This document shows, piece after piece, positions 52,022 through 60,377 of a stretch of 64,000 nt of DNA. This DNA is from Gammaproteobacteria bacterium. GTDB lineage: Bacteria > Pseudomonadota > Gammaproteobacteria > Pseudomonadales > UBA5518. The position numbers were made by a program, and so were the translations under genes. Where the stretch lies: the NCBI GenBank assembly GCA_016705365.1, contig JADIYI010000005.1, positions 62,001-126,000 on the forward strand, read 5' to 3'. The notes beneath the pieces were generated by a model. It was given only the letters and a program-made list of their open reading frames with translations. It did not search any database and was not told where the DNA came from. Each line of letters starts with the position of its first letter. Within the stretch, counting starts at the first letter, position 1.

Positions 52022-53144
52022 GTGTTTCATGCAATTTTCGCTGGCGGCGAGTGATGGCGGCGCGCGTCTCGGACAACTGCGGTTCCCGCGCGGGGTGGTC
52101 GATACTCCGGCGTTCATGCCGGTGGGCACCTACGGCACGGTCAAGGGCATGCTGCCGCGCGATCTCGAGGAGATCGGCGCGCAGATCGTGCTGGGCAACA
52201 CCTTTCACCTGATGTTGCGTCCTGGCACCGGGATCATCCGCCGGCTCGGCGATCTGCACGGCTTCATGGCGTGGCAGCGACCCATCCTCACGGACTCGGG
52301 CGGCTTCCAGGTATTCAGCCTCGGCGATATGCGGCGCATCAGCGAGCAGGGTGTGCACTTCAAGTCGCCGGTGGACGGAAGCCCGGTGTTTCTCGATGCC
52401 GAAACCTCGATGCGGGTGCAGCGCGAGCTCGGCGCCGATATCGTGATGGTTTTCGACGAGTGCACCCCGTATCCCGCGGACACCACGCAGGCGCGCCAGT
52501 CGATGGAGCTCAGCCTGCGCTGGGCGGCGCGCTCGCGCGCGGCGCATGCCGGCAACCCGGCTGCGCTGTTCGGCATCGTGCAGGGTGGCATGTACCCCGG
52601 GCTGCGCTCGGAATCGCTCGCGGGTCTGCGCGAAATCGGATTCGATGGCTACGCCATAGGCGGGTTGTCGGTCGGCGAAAGCAAGCAGGAAATGCTGCTG
52701 GTGCTCGATCACCTCGCGCCGCTGCTGCCGGTGCCGCGGCCGCGCTACCTGATGGGCGTCGGCACGCCGCAGGACATACTCGCTGCCGTGGCGCGCGGCA
52801 TCGACATGTTCGATTGCGTGATGCCGACCCGCAACGCGCGCAATGCCTACCTGTTTACCAGCGAGGGTGTGCTGAAGATCCGCAACGCGGTCAATCGCGA
52901 CAGCGAGCTGCCGGCCGATCCCGATTGTGCCTGCTACACTTGCCGCAATTTCAGCCGTGGCTACCTGCATCATCTCGATCGTTGCAACGAGATTCTCGGC
53001 AGCCAGCTCAACACCCTGCACAACCTGTTCTTCTACCAGTCGCTGATGCGCCGGATTCGCGAGGCGATCGCCGCGGGGCGGTTCGAGACTTTTTGTCGCG
53101 AGTTCCTGGCGCGTTACGAGCGCCCCGCAGTGGAGCGGGCCTGA
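52014..53144 (+). CDS. tgt: tRNA-guanine transglycosylase Tgt
   Basis: A 376-residue enzyme that exchanges guanine-34 for preQ1 in the four queuosine tRNAs. The catalytic region is LTDSGGFQVFSLG, with GIVQGGMYPGLR, the second Asp in FDCVMPTRNARN, and the zinc site CACYTCRNFSRGYLHHLDRCNEIL. The ATG at 52014 has AAAGG upstream; the Met five codons later is an alternative that matches E. coli better. yajC-secD-secF, which normally follow, are absent: a Nudix gene follows one base after the stop. Confidence 0.97.
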   Translation: MAECFMQFSLAASDGGARLGQLRFPRGVVDTPAFMPVGTYGTVKGMLPRDLEEIGAQIVLGNTFHLMLRPGTGIIRRLGDLHGFMAWQRPILTDSGGFQVFSLGDMRRISEQGVHFKSPVDGSPVFLDAETSMRVQRELGADIVMVFDECTPYPADTTQARQSMELSLRWAARSRAAHAGNPAALFGIVQGGMYPGLRSESLAGLREIGFDGYAIGGLSVGESKQEMLLVLDHLAPLLPVPRPRYLMGVGTPQDILAAVARGIDMFDCVMPTRNARNAYLFTSEGVLKIRNAVNRDSELPADPDCACYTCRNFSRGYLHHLDRCNEILGSQLNTLHNLFFYQSLMRRIREAIAAGRFETFCREFLARYERPAVERA

Positions 53145-53145
53145 G

Positions 53146-53706
53146 ATGCTGCAGATACTGCGCGAACGTATTGCCGCAACGCGGGATGTCGATCAGCACG
53201 CCGATGCGGCGGTGCTGATCGCGATCACCCGCGAACCCGAGCCGAAGCTGATCCTGACGGTGCGCGCCGGTCACTTGTCTTCTCATCCCGGCGAAGTCGC
53301 GTTTCCGGGTGGCAAGCGTGATCCCGGCGATCGCTCCCTGGTCGCGACCGCTTTGCGCGAGAGCTTCGAGGAGATCGCGCTCGATCCTGCGGCGGTCGAG
53401 ATCCTGGGTGCCGGGCTGCAGCGTCGATCGCGCTTCGGTTTGCAGGTGCGACCGTTCATCGGCATCGTCGCACCCGACCTGGTGCTTGTTCCCAACCTTG
53501 CCGAACTCGATTCGGTGTTCCGGGTGCCGCTGCGCCATTTTCTCGAGCGCGACAACCTGCGTCTCGATGAGGTCGAGCACGAGGGCCGCATCTGCGATCT
53601 GCCGCGGTATCCGTGGCGCGACAAGCAGGTCAGTGGGCTGACGGCGCTCATGCTGATCGATCTGCTCAATACCGCTTTCGATTTTGGCGTCGATATACGC
53701 CGCTGA
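53146..53706 (+). CDS. Nudix hydrolase, CoA pyrophosphatase (NudL) type
   Basis: A 186-residue Nudix protein. The CoA-specific motif LSSHPGEVAFPGGKRD directly precedes and merges with the Nudix box (GGKRDPGDRSLVATALRESFEEIAL), which retains RExxEE. It should split CoA and derivatives into 3',5'-ADP and phosphopantetheine. The ATG is one base after the tgt stop. The adjacency to tgt suggests rearrangement rather than function. Confidence 0.88.
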   Translation: MLQILRERIAATRDVDQHADAAVLIAITREPEPKLILTVRAGHLSSHPGEVAFPGGKRDPGDRSLVATALRESFEEIALDPAAVEILGAGLQRRSRFGLQVRPFIGIVAPDLVLVPNLAELDSVFRVPLRHFLERDNLRLDEVEHEGRICDLPRYPWRDKQVSGLTALMLIDLLNTAFDFGVDIRR

Positions 53707-53723
53707 ACAACAAGGGGGCGACA

Positions 53724-54251
53724 GTGATATACGAACTCGACGGGCGCAGGCCGAAGATCGATTCGAGCTGTTTCGTCGCGCCCAACGCCGCGGTGATCGG
53801 TTCGGCGACAGTCCATGCCGGCGCCAGCATATGGTTCGGCGTGACGGTTCGCGCGGATCGCGAAACCATCACCATCGGTGCGCGCAGCAATATCCAGGAC
53901 GGCAGCGTGCTGCATGCCGATCCGGGCTTTGCGCTGCATATCGGCGCGGATGTCACGGTCGGACACCAGGCGATGCTGCATGGCTGTACCGTAGGTGATG
54001 GCTGCCTGGTGGGAATCGGCGCGGTGGTGCTCAATGGCGCGGTGATCGGCAGAAATTGCCTGATCGGGGCCAAGGCGCTGGTGACCAGGAACATGCAGGT
54101 GCCCGATGGCGCCGTGGTGATGGGTTCGCCAGGTCGGGTGATACGCATACTCGATGAGAGCAAGCGTGCCGAACTGGCCGCGAATGCGGTGCGCTATGTG
54201 AGCAACGGGCGTTTGTTTCGCGAATGCCTGAAGGCGATGCACGATGGCTGA
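53724..54251 (+). CDS. Gamma-carbonic anhydrase-like hexapeptide-repeat protein
   Basis: A 175-residue left-handed beta-helix protein (YrdA/CaiE family): IDSSCFVAPNAAVIGSATVHAGASIWFGVTVRAD, IGARSNIQDGSVLHADPG, VGHQAMLHGCTVGDGCLVGIGA. The three His of the metal site are recognisable. The GTG at 53724 follows AAGGGGG at a good distance; an in-frame ATG upstream lies inside the Nudix gene. It overlaps the DUF1289 gene by eight bases. Carbonic anhydrase activity is not assured in this family. Confidence 0.88.
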   Translation: MIYELDGRRPKIDSSCFVAPNAAVIGSATVHAGASIWFGVTVRADRETITIGARSNIQDGSVLHADPGFALHIGADVTVGHQAMLHGCTVGDGCLVGIGAVVLNGAVIGRNCLIGAKALVTRNMQVPDGAVVMGSPGRVIRILDESKRAELAANAVRYVSNGRLFRECLKAMHDG

Positions 54252-54447
54252 GCCGTCGACGGTCAAATCGCCATGCGTGAACATCTGCGCGCTGGACGAG
54301 GACGATATCTGCACCGGCTGTTATCGCAGCGCAGCGGAAATATCGGAGTGGACGCAATTGCCCGATGAGCAGAAGCGGGCGGTCATCGCCGCGGCCGATC
54401 GGCGTTATCGCGAGGCCTGGGAGCCTGTCGGTCCCGGCCGCCCGTAG
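54244..54447 (+). CDS. DUF1289 family small protein
   Basis: A 67-residue protein with the DUF1289 pattern: SPCVNICALDEDDICTGCYRSAAEISEWTQL. The four Cys (C-x3-C ... C-x2-C) probably bind a metal ion or cluster. It is often encoded with gamma-carbonic anhydrase-like genes in gammaproteobacteria and is coupled to it here. The function is unknown. Confidence 0.88.
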   Translation: MAEPSTVKSPCVNICALDEDDICTGCYRSAAEISEWTQLPDEQKRAVIAAADRRYREAWEPVGPGRP

Positions 54448-54460
54448 CGCGACGCGTGCT

Positions 54461-55696
54461 CTACTGACGCAGCGCGCGCACCTGCTGGATCACCTTGCCC
54501 TGCAACTGGAGAATCTCCAGGTAGTAATTCCCGATACGCAGTCCGACATGCGCCTCCGGTATCGTTTCGAGGTATTCGAGGATCAGGCCGTTCAGCGTTT
54601 TCGGGCCCTCTACCGGAAGCGACCAGTGCAGCGAGCGATTGATCTCGCGGATGGATGTGGCGCCGTCGATGAGATAGCTGCCATCGCCCTGCTGGACGAT
54701 TTCGGGTGAGTCATCGCCGAGATTCGAGGTGAATTCACCGACGATTTCCTCGAGGATGTCCTCGAGCGTGACCAATCCGCGCACCGAGCCGTACTCATCG
54801 ACGACAATGCCGATACGCCGCTTCTGTTTCTGGAAATTGAGCAGTTGCGTGTTGAGCGGGGTGCTCTCGGGAACGAAATAGGGCTCGGAGCTGGCACGTT
54901 GCATGGCGTCGCGATCGAGTTCGTCATTGCGCACGTACGTGCTGACGGTACGCAAATGCAGCAAGCCCAGGATATTGCCGATATCCTCGCGATAGAGGAC
55001 CACCCGGGTGTGTTCGCTGGCGCGGAGTGCGGCAATGATTTCCGCATCATCGCGGCCGAGATCGATACCGTAGATCTCGTGACGCGGCACCATGATGTCG
55101 TCCACCGTCACTTCCTCCAGATCGAGGATATTGAGCAGCATGCGTTTGTGGCGCGCCGGGATCATCGGCCCCGCCTCACCCACGATGATGCGCAACTCCT
55201 CGGAGTTCAACGCGTCATCGGGTCTTTTTTCCGCATCGACCCCGATCAGCCGCAGCAGGGTGTTGGATACCTGGTTGATGGCCCATACGGCCGGGTACAG
55301 CACGTACATCAGGGCGTTGAGCACGTAGGCGGCGGGCAAGGCGATCCGTTCCGGGTGCAGCGCCGCCAGCGTCTTGGGCGTAACCTCGCTGAAAATCAGG
55401 ATCACCACGGTCAGCGTCACCGTGGCGATCACGATTCCGGCATCGCCCCACAGGCGGATCGCGATCACGGTTGCCAGCGCCGAGGCCAGCACATTCACCA
55501 GGTTGTTGCCGATCAGGATCAGGCCGATCAGCCGGTCGGGCCGCTCCAGCAGGCGCGTGGCAATACGCGCACTGCGGTGCGTTCTGCGCAGATGCTTGAG
55601 ACGATACCGGTTCACGGACATCATGCCCGTTTCCGAACCGGAGAAAAAGGCCGACATCATCAGGCAAGCAGCGAGGATGCCAAACAGCAATTCCAT
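54461..55696 (-). CDS. CNNM/CorC-type membrane protein (YfjD family)
   Basis: A 411-residue protein with an N-terminal DUF21/CNNM domain of three to four helices (FFSGSETGMMSVNRYRL, LIGNNLVNVLASALATVIA, IFSEVTPKTLAALHPE). Two CBS domains follow (VDDIMVPRHEIYGIDL and VDEYGSVRGLVTLEDILEEIVGEF), then a CorC/HlyC C-terminal domain. Members are linked to magnesium or cobalt efflux. The ATG at 55696 is chosen over a TTG at 55711. It lies beside ypjD and ffh as in Pseudomonas. Confidence 0.9.
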   Translation of the reverse strand: MELLFGILAACLMMSAFFSGSETGMMSVNRYRLKHLRRTHRSARIATRLLERPDRLIGLILIGNNLVNVLASALATVIAIRLWGDAGIVIATVTLTVVILIFSEVTPKTLAALHPERIALPAAYVLNALMYVLYPAVWAINQVSNTLLRLIGVDAEKRPDDALNSEELRIIVGEAGPMIPARHKRMLLNILDLEEVTVDDIMVPRHEIYGIDLGRDDAEIIAALRASEHTRVVLYREDIGNILGLLHLRTVSTYVRNDELDRDAMQRASSEPYFVPESTPLNTQLLNFQKQKRRIGIVVDEYGSVRGLVTLEDILEEIVGEFTSNLGDDSPEIVQQGDGSYLIDGATSIREINRSLHWSLPVEGPKTLNGLILEYLETIPEAHVGLRIGNYYLEILQLQGKVIQQVRALRQ

Positions 55697-55786
55697 CGAG
55701 GAATCGTTCAAGCGCGACAGGGCCTTGTTTCAGGACGGAAGTTCATGTTGAAGAAGTTTGCCCGTCAAGGCAACAGGGGTGGCATT

Positions 55787-56602
55787 TCAGAGGCCCGGAC
55801 GATGCAGGACGAATTCGAGCACAATCTTGCTGCCGAAATACGCCAGGATCAGCAGCGAAAAGCCTGCGAGGGTCCATTTGATCGCGGTGATTCCGCGCCA
55901 TCCCAGCTGGTGCCGGCCCCAGAGCAGGGTGGCGAATACCAGCCAGGCAATGATCGAGAGCACGGTTTTGTGGGCCAGGTGCTGTGCGAAAAGATTCTCG
56001 AAAAACATCGCGCCGGTCACCAATGACAGCGCCAACAGCACTTCTCCGGTCCAGATCAGGCGAAACAGCAGGCTTTCCATGGTCTGCAACGGTGGCATCA
56101 TGTCCACCACGCCGTGCAGACGACGATGTTTGAGACGGTTGATCAGCAGCCCGAGCGCGGCCGCCTGCACCGCGGCAATGGTCAGGATGCTGTATGCCAT
56201 GATCGACAGCAGGACATGACTGCCGATCCCCCAGCCCAGATGTTGCAGCTGTGCCTGGGGCGCGTGCAGGAACAGGGCGCAAAGCAGCGCGATGACGGTC
56301 AGCGGGTAGAGGATCAGCAGCAGGTTGGCCAGCGGCAAGCGCCAGCTGGCGCTATACGTCAGCGTGGCTATCATCCAGAAAAAAAGCGAGCCGGCATTGA
56401 ACAGTCCGAAATCCAGCCCGTCGCCGGCGAACAGCGCCGGGCTGAGGCTGAGCATGTGCAGCAGCAGCGCGGGAGCGGCGAGCATCCTGGACAGTTGCAG
56501 GGCGCGCACGCGCGAGCCGCCCTCGTGCAGGGCGAACAGCTGCGCTGCGAGGCTCGCGAGATAGAGCAGGCAGGCCGCGATTCCGGGCAGTACCGATGTC
56601 AT
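55787..56602 (-). CDS. ypjD: YpjD/CcsA-like cytochrome c assembly family membrane protein
   Basis: A 271-residue polytopic protein with about eight helices and the CcsA-like core GWGIGSHVLLSIMAYSILTIAAVQA and KTVLSIIAWLVFATLLWGRHQLGWRGITAIKWTLAG. YpjD proteins sit next to ffh in many gammaproteobacteria; a heme-related role is suggested only by homology to CcsA/CcmC. The start at 56602 (MTSVLPGIAACLLYL) puts the first helix at the N-terminus; the longer frame adds non-family residues. Confidence 0.87.
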   Translation of the reverse strand: MTSVLPGIAACLLYLASLAAQLFALHEGGSRVRALQLSRMLAAPALLLHMLSLSPALFAGDGLDFGLFNAGSLFFWMIATLTYSASWRLPLANLLLILYPLTVIALLCALFLHAPQAQLQHLGWGIGSHVLLSIMAYSILTIAAVQAAALGLLINRLKHRRLHGVVDMMPPLQTMESLLFRLIWTGEVLLALSLVTGAMFFENLFAQHLAHKTVLSIIAWLVFATLLWGRHQLGWRGITAIKWTLAGFSLLILAYFGSKIVLEFVLHRPGL

Positions 56603-56803
56603 AACGCTGCGCAAATTCCGGATTGAGGTGTAACGGCGCGATTGCGGGGGAGTTCGCGCCATTCTACCGAGCGCGGGCGCATGCGTCACCCGGCGCGCGG
56701 GAAAGCGCCGGGCGTTTCTTCGCCCATGGTGCCTCGGCTATACTGCGCGGCGCCTTTTTTCTTTCTTGCCGCTTGCGGCTCTCACTCACGGATCATCCTG
56801 CCC

Positions 56804-58174
56804 ATGTTCGAGAATCTCAGCGAACGCTTGTCGGAAACGCTGCGCCGTGTTGCCGGCAAGGCGACCCTGAACGAGGAAAACATCAAGGATACGCTGCGCG
56901 AAGTGCGCCAGGCCCTGCTCGAGGCGGATGTGGCGTTGTCGGTGGTCAAGGATTTCGTGGAGCAGGTGCGCGAACGGGCGCTGGGGCAGGAGGTCATGAA
57001 AAGCCTCAGCCCCGGACAGGCCTTCCTGCGTATCGTGCAGATGGAGCTCGAGCGCGCCATGGGCAGCGCCAACGAAACGCTCGACCTCGCGGTGCAACCA
57101 CCCGCCGTGATCCTGATGGCCGGCTTGCAGGGCAGCGGCAAGACCACCAGCGCCGCGAAGCTCGCGCGCTGGCTGAAAGAGAAAGGCAAAAAGGTGCTGC
57201 TGGTCAGCGCGGATGTCTACCGCCCGGCGGCGATACGCCAACTCGAGAGCCTGGCCGAGACCGTGGGCGTCGGGTTCTTTCCCAGCAACGAGGGGCAACT
57301 CCCGGTCGCGATTGCCCAGAGCGCGCTGGCCAGCGCGCGCATCCAGTTTGCCGATGTGCTGATCATCGACACCGCGGGGCGCCTCGCGCTCGATGAGCGG
57401 ATGATGCAGGAGATACGCGATCTGCATGCGGCCACGCGGCCGGTGGAAACACTGTTCGTGGTCGATGCCATGACCGGCCAGGATGCCGCGCAGACCGCGC
57501 AGGCGTTCAACCAGGCGGTGCCGCTGACCGGGGTCATCCTCTCCAAGGCCGATGCCGATTCGCGTGGTGGCGCTGCGTTGTCGGTGCGGGCGGTGACCGG
57601 CAAGCCGATCAAGTTCCTCGGCGTGGGCGAGAAGACCGACGCATTGGAGCCGTTCTATCCCGATCGTATCGCCTCGCGCATTCTCGGCATGGGCGACATC
57701 CTGTCGCTGATCGAGGAGGCCGAGCGCAAGCTCGATCGTGACAAGGCCGAGAAACTCGCGAAGAAGATCAAGAAAGGCGGCAAGGGCTTCGATCTCGAGG
57801 ATTTTCGCGACCAGTTGCAGCAGATGCGTGACATGGGTGGTATCTCCAGCATGCTCGACAAGCTGCCCGGCATGGCCGGGCTCGCGCAGGCGGCGCAGCA
57901 GAATGTCGATGTGCGTCAGTTCGCGCGCATGGAGGCGCTCATCAACTCGATGACACCGAAGGAGCGGCGCAACCCCGATATGCTCAATGGCTCGCGCAAG
58001 CGCCGGATCACGCTCGGCTCGGGAACCTCGATCCAGGATCTCAACCGCCTGATGAAGCAGCACAAGCAGATGCAGAAAATGATGAAGAAGCTCGGCAACA
58101 AGGGCGCGATGCAGAACATGATGCGCGGCATCGGTGGCATGCTGCCGCCCGGAGCGGGTTTCCCGAGGCGGTAA
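56804..58174 (+). CDS. ffh: Signal recognition particle protein Ffh
   Basis: A 456-residue SRP54 GTPase that targets nascent inner-membrane proteins with 4.5S RNA. The N domain (FENLSERLSETLRRVAGK) is followed by the G domain with GLQGSGKTTSAAKLA, VSADVYRPAAIRQL and DTAGRL, and a Met-rich M domain (KQHKQMQKMMKKLG). The ATG at 56804 is the family start; upstream in-frame codons cover the promoter region. It is divergent from ypjD. Confidence 0.98.
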   Translation: MFENLSERLSETLRRVAGKATLNEENIKDTLREVRQALLEADVALSVVKDFVEQVRERALGQEVMKSLSPGQAFLRIVQMELERAMGSANETLDLAVQPPAVILMAGLQGSGKTTSAAKLARWLKEKGKKVLLVSADVYRPAAIRQLESLAETVGVGFFPSNEGQLPVAIAQSALASARIQFADVLIIDTAGRLALDERMMQEIRDLHAATRPVETLFVVDAMTGQDAAQTAQAFNQAVPLTGVILSKADADSRGGAALSVRAVTGKPIKFLGVGEKTDALEPFYPDRIASRILGMGDILSLIEEAERKLDRDKAEKLAKKIKKGGKGFDLEDFRDQLQQMRDMGGISSMLDKLPGMAGLAQAAQQNVDVRQFARMEALINSMTPKERRNPDMLNGSRKRRITLGSGTSIQDLNRLMKQHKQMQKMMKKLGNKGAMQNMMRGIGGMLPPGAGFPRR

Positions 58175-58210
58175 TAATTACCGTTCCCCTCGCGGACGAC
58201 TCTCCAAGTA

Positions 58211-58239
58211 TTTCAAAGCCAAAGGGTTTCCCTTAGAAT
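58211..58239 (+). promoter_or_regulatory. Candidate promoter of the rpsP operon
   Basis: TTTCAA (58211-58216) and TAGAAT (58234-58239) are separated by 17 bases, in the 149-base gap between ffh and rpsP. The -10 is strong, the -35 modest. A GC-rich stretch follows the -10, as in stringently controlled promoters. Confidence 0.5.
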
Positions 58240-58323
58240 GCTCGCCCTTTGCGGGTCCGGCCAAATGCAGTGTCGGGCCCTGCCCCAGCGATGCACCCGG
58301 CACCAGAAGCAGGAACAGCAGTA

Positions 58324-58581
58324 ATGGTAACGATCAGACTTTCACGTACGGGCGCCAAGAAACGTCCTTTCTACCAGATCACGGTCACCGACAGCCGCAG
58401 CGCGCGTGATGGCCGGTTCATCGAGCGCGTCGGGTTCTTCAACCCCATCGCCACCGGCAAGGAAGAGCGTCTGCGCCTCAATCACGAGCGCATCGATTAC
58501 TGGGTGGGGCATGGCGCCATCCTGTCCGAGCGCGTGGCCAAGCTCGTTCACGACGCCAGGAAGGGTGCGCAAGCGGCCTGA
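58324..58581 (+). CDS. rpsP: Ribosomal protein bS16
   Basis: An 85-residue small-subunit protein: VTIRLSRTGAKKRPFYQITVTDSRSARDGRFIERVGFFNP, the standard bS16 start, needed for 30S assembly. AGGAA lies eight bases before the ATG. It is the first gene of the rpsP-rimM-trmD-rplS operon. The frame upstream to 58249 is not part of the protein. Confidence 0.98.
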   Translation: MVTIRLSRTGAKKRPFYQITVTDSRSARDGRFIERVGFFNPIATGKEERLRLNHERIDYWVGHGAILSERVAKLVHDARKGAQAA

Positions 58582-58588
58582 GGTGCGG

Positions 58589-59134
58589 GTGACGACACCA
58601 GCGGCGGACGACTTGGTGGTGCTGGGTCGTATAAGTGGTGTTTTTGGCGTCAAGGGCTGGCTCAAGGTCTGGTCCTATACCGATCCGGTTGAAGCAATTC
58701 TCGATTACCCGGTGTGGCAGATCAGGATGCCGCAGGGGTGGGAAAGTTGCGAGTGGGAAGGCGGACAGCGGCAGGGGAAGGGCATCATCGTCCGCCTGCC
58801 GGGCTGCGACGACCGCGATGCGGCGCGGCGCTTCGTGCAGGCCGATGTAGCGGTGCCACGCAGTGCGCTGCCGCGCCTGCCGGCCGATGAGTATTACTGG
58901 TACCAGCTGGAAGGATTGCAGGTATACGCGGTACGGCCGCAGGCGGAGCCAGTGTGGCTCGGGACCGTCGATCACCTGCTCGAGACTGGTGCCAACGATG
59001 TGCTGGTGGTGGAGCCCGCCGAGGGCAGCCTGGACGAGCGCCAGCGACTGATACCCTGGGTGCCCGGCAAGGTGGTGCTCGGGGTCGATCTGGCCAGGGG
59101 CGAGATGCAGGTCGACTGGGACCCGGATTTCTGA
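58589..59134 (+). CDS. rimM: Ribosome maturation factor RimM
   Basis: A 181-residue 16S rRNA processing and 30S head assembly factor that binds uS19. The N-terminal barrel begins LVVLGRISGVFGVKGWLKVWSYTD, and the PRC-barrel half contains EYYWYQLEGLQVYA and VPGKVVLGVDL. I use the GTG at 58589, with GAGG overlapping the rpsP stop five bases upstream; the ATG at 58406 lies inside rpsP and is rejected. Confidence 0.95.
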   Translation: MTTPAADDLVVLGRISGVFGVKGWLKVWSYTDPVEAILDYPVWQIRMPQGWESCEWEGGQRQGKGIIVRLPGCDDRDAARRFVQADVAVPRSALPRLPADEYYWYQLEGLQVYAVRPQAEPVWLGTVDHLLETGANDVLVVEPAEGSLDERQRLIPWVPGKVVLGVDLARGEMQVDWDPDF

Positions 59135-59156
59135 TGCGCGGAGCGTCGTTGCAGCC

Positions 59157-59873
59157 ATGTTGAATATCGGCGTGGTGACGATCTTCCCGGAGATGCTCGA
59201 TGCGCTCACCGGGCATGGCATCGCAGGGCGCGCGTTTCGCGAGGGGCTCGCGGCGCTCAGTTGCTGGAACCCGCGTGATTACGCGCTGGACCGGCATCGC
59301 TCGGTCGATGATCGCCCCTACGGGGGCGGGCCGGGGATGGTGATGATGGCGGCGCCGTTGTGTGCGGCGATACGCGCCGCCAGAGCGGCATTTGGCGCCG
59401 GGGCGCGGGTGATCTATCTCTCGCCGCAGGGTGTGCCGCTGACCCAGGCGCGGGTGGCGGAATTGGCAACGGGCGGACCGATCATCCTGGTCGCCGGGCG
59501 TTACGAGGGCATCGACGAGCGCGTGATCGAGCGCGAGGTCGACGAGGAGTTGTCGCTCGGCGATTATGTGCTGAGCGGAGGTGAACTGGCGGCGATGGTC
59601 GTTGCGGATGCGGTGGTGCGATTGATTCCCGGAGCCCTCGGGCACGGCGAGTCGGCAGCGCAGGATTCCTTTTCCGGGGGCCTGCTCGATTGTCCGCATT
59701 ACACGCGACCGGAGGTTTTCGAGGATTGTGGCGTTCCGGAGGTGCTGCTGAGCGGCAATCATGAACGCATCCGGCAGTGGCGGCACCAGCAGTCACTGGC
59801 CAGGACCCGGGCGCGGCGCCCGGACCTGATCGGCGCGGAGCAGGGCAAGGATCAGACAGAAGGGGTGGTGTGA
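59157..59873 (+). CDS. trmD: tRNA (guanine-37-N1) methyltransferase TrmD
   Basis: A 238-residue SPOUT methyltransferase that makes m1G37 to prevent frameshifting. The start is LNIGVVTIFPEMLDAL; the SAM-binding trefoil knot includes LVAGRYEGIDERVIE and LSLGDYVLSGGELAA; the C-terminal domain has LLSGNHERIRQWR. It is normally placed between rimM and rplS. About 70 bases separate it from rplS. Confidence 0.98.
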   Translation: MLNIGVVTIFPEMLDALTGHGIAGRAFREGLAALSCWNPRDYALDRHRSVDDRPYGGGPGMVMMAAPLCAAIRAARAAFGAGARVIYLSPQGVPLTQARVAELATGGPIILVAGRYEGIDERVIEREVDEELSLGDYVLSGGELAAMVVADAVVRLIPGALGHGESAAQDSFSGGLLDCPHYTRPEVFEDCGVPEVLLSGNHERIRQWRHQQSLARTRARRPDLIGAEQGKDQTEGVV

Positions 59874-59944
59874 TAACACGCACCGCATGAAGGGCAGGCG
59901 CCCGGGCGTATACAACGTCGGGCAGATCATCGGAGGAGAGGGTC

Positions 59945-60313
59945 ATGCAGAACACTATCATTGGGCAGATCGAAGCGGAGCAGATGAGCAAGAGCGTGCC
60001 GGAATTCTCGCCCGGTGACACGGTCGTGGTCGAGGTGCGCGTGGTTGAAGGCGAGCGCGAGCGTCTGCAGGCATACGAGGGCGTGGTGATCGGCAAGCGC
60101 AATCGCGGCTTGAACTCGGCATTCACGGTGCGCAAGATCTCGCATGGGGTGGGCGTCGAGCGTACCTTCCAGACCTACAGCCCGGCGGTGGCCAGCATCC
60201 AGATCAAGCGGCGCGGCGATGTGCGCCAGGCCAAACTCTATTATCTGCGCGAGCTGAGCGGCAAGGCAGCGCGCATCAAGGAAAAGCTGAGTGTGAAGCC
60301 AGCTGCCGAATAA
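59945..60313 (+). CDS. rplS: Ribosomal protein bL19
   Basis: A 122-residue large-subunit protein at the 30S-50S interface: FSPGDTVVVEVRVVEGERERLQAYEGVVIGKRNRGLNS, SHGVGVERTFQTYSP and RRGDVRQAKLYYLRELSGKAARIKEKL. A strong GGAGGAG precedes the ATG. It ends the operon and is followed by an intrinsic terminator. Confidence 0.98.
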   Translation: MQNTIIGQIEAEQMSKSVPEFSPGDTVVVEVRVVEGERERLQAYEGVVIGKRNRGLNSAFTVRKISHGVGVERTFQTYSPAVASIQIKRRGDVRQAKLYYLRELSGKAARIKEKLSVKPAAE

Positions 60314-60334
60314 GCGCTGCGACAGCGATTGACC

Positions 60335-60358
60335 AAGGTGGCTCCGGCCACCTTTTTT
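60335..60358 (+). terminator. Intrinsic terminator of the rpsP-rplS operon
   Basis: AAGGTGGC-TCCG-GCCACCTT forms an eight-pair stem with a tight loop and runs into six T. It lies 22 bases after the rplS stop and just before xerD, so xerD must have its own promoter or depend on read-through. Confidence 0.92.
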
Positions 60359-60377
60359 GTACCTGCCGTCACCAGCC

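Noticed and set aside
56642..56803. N-terminal extension of ffh
   Set aside because: The 54 upstream codons do not resemble Ffh and cover the divergent promoter region; the ATG at 56804 begins the canonical N domain.
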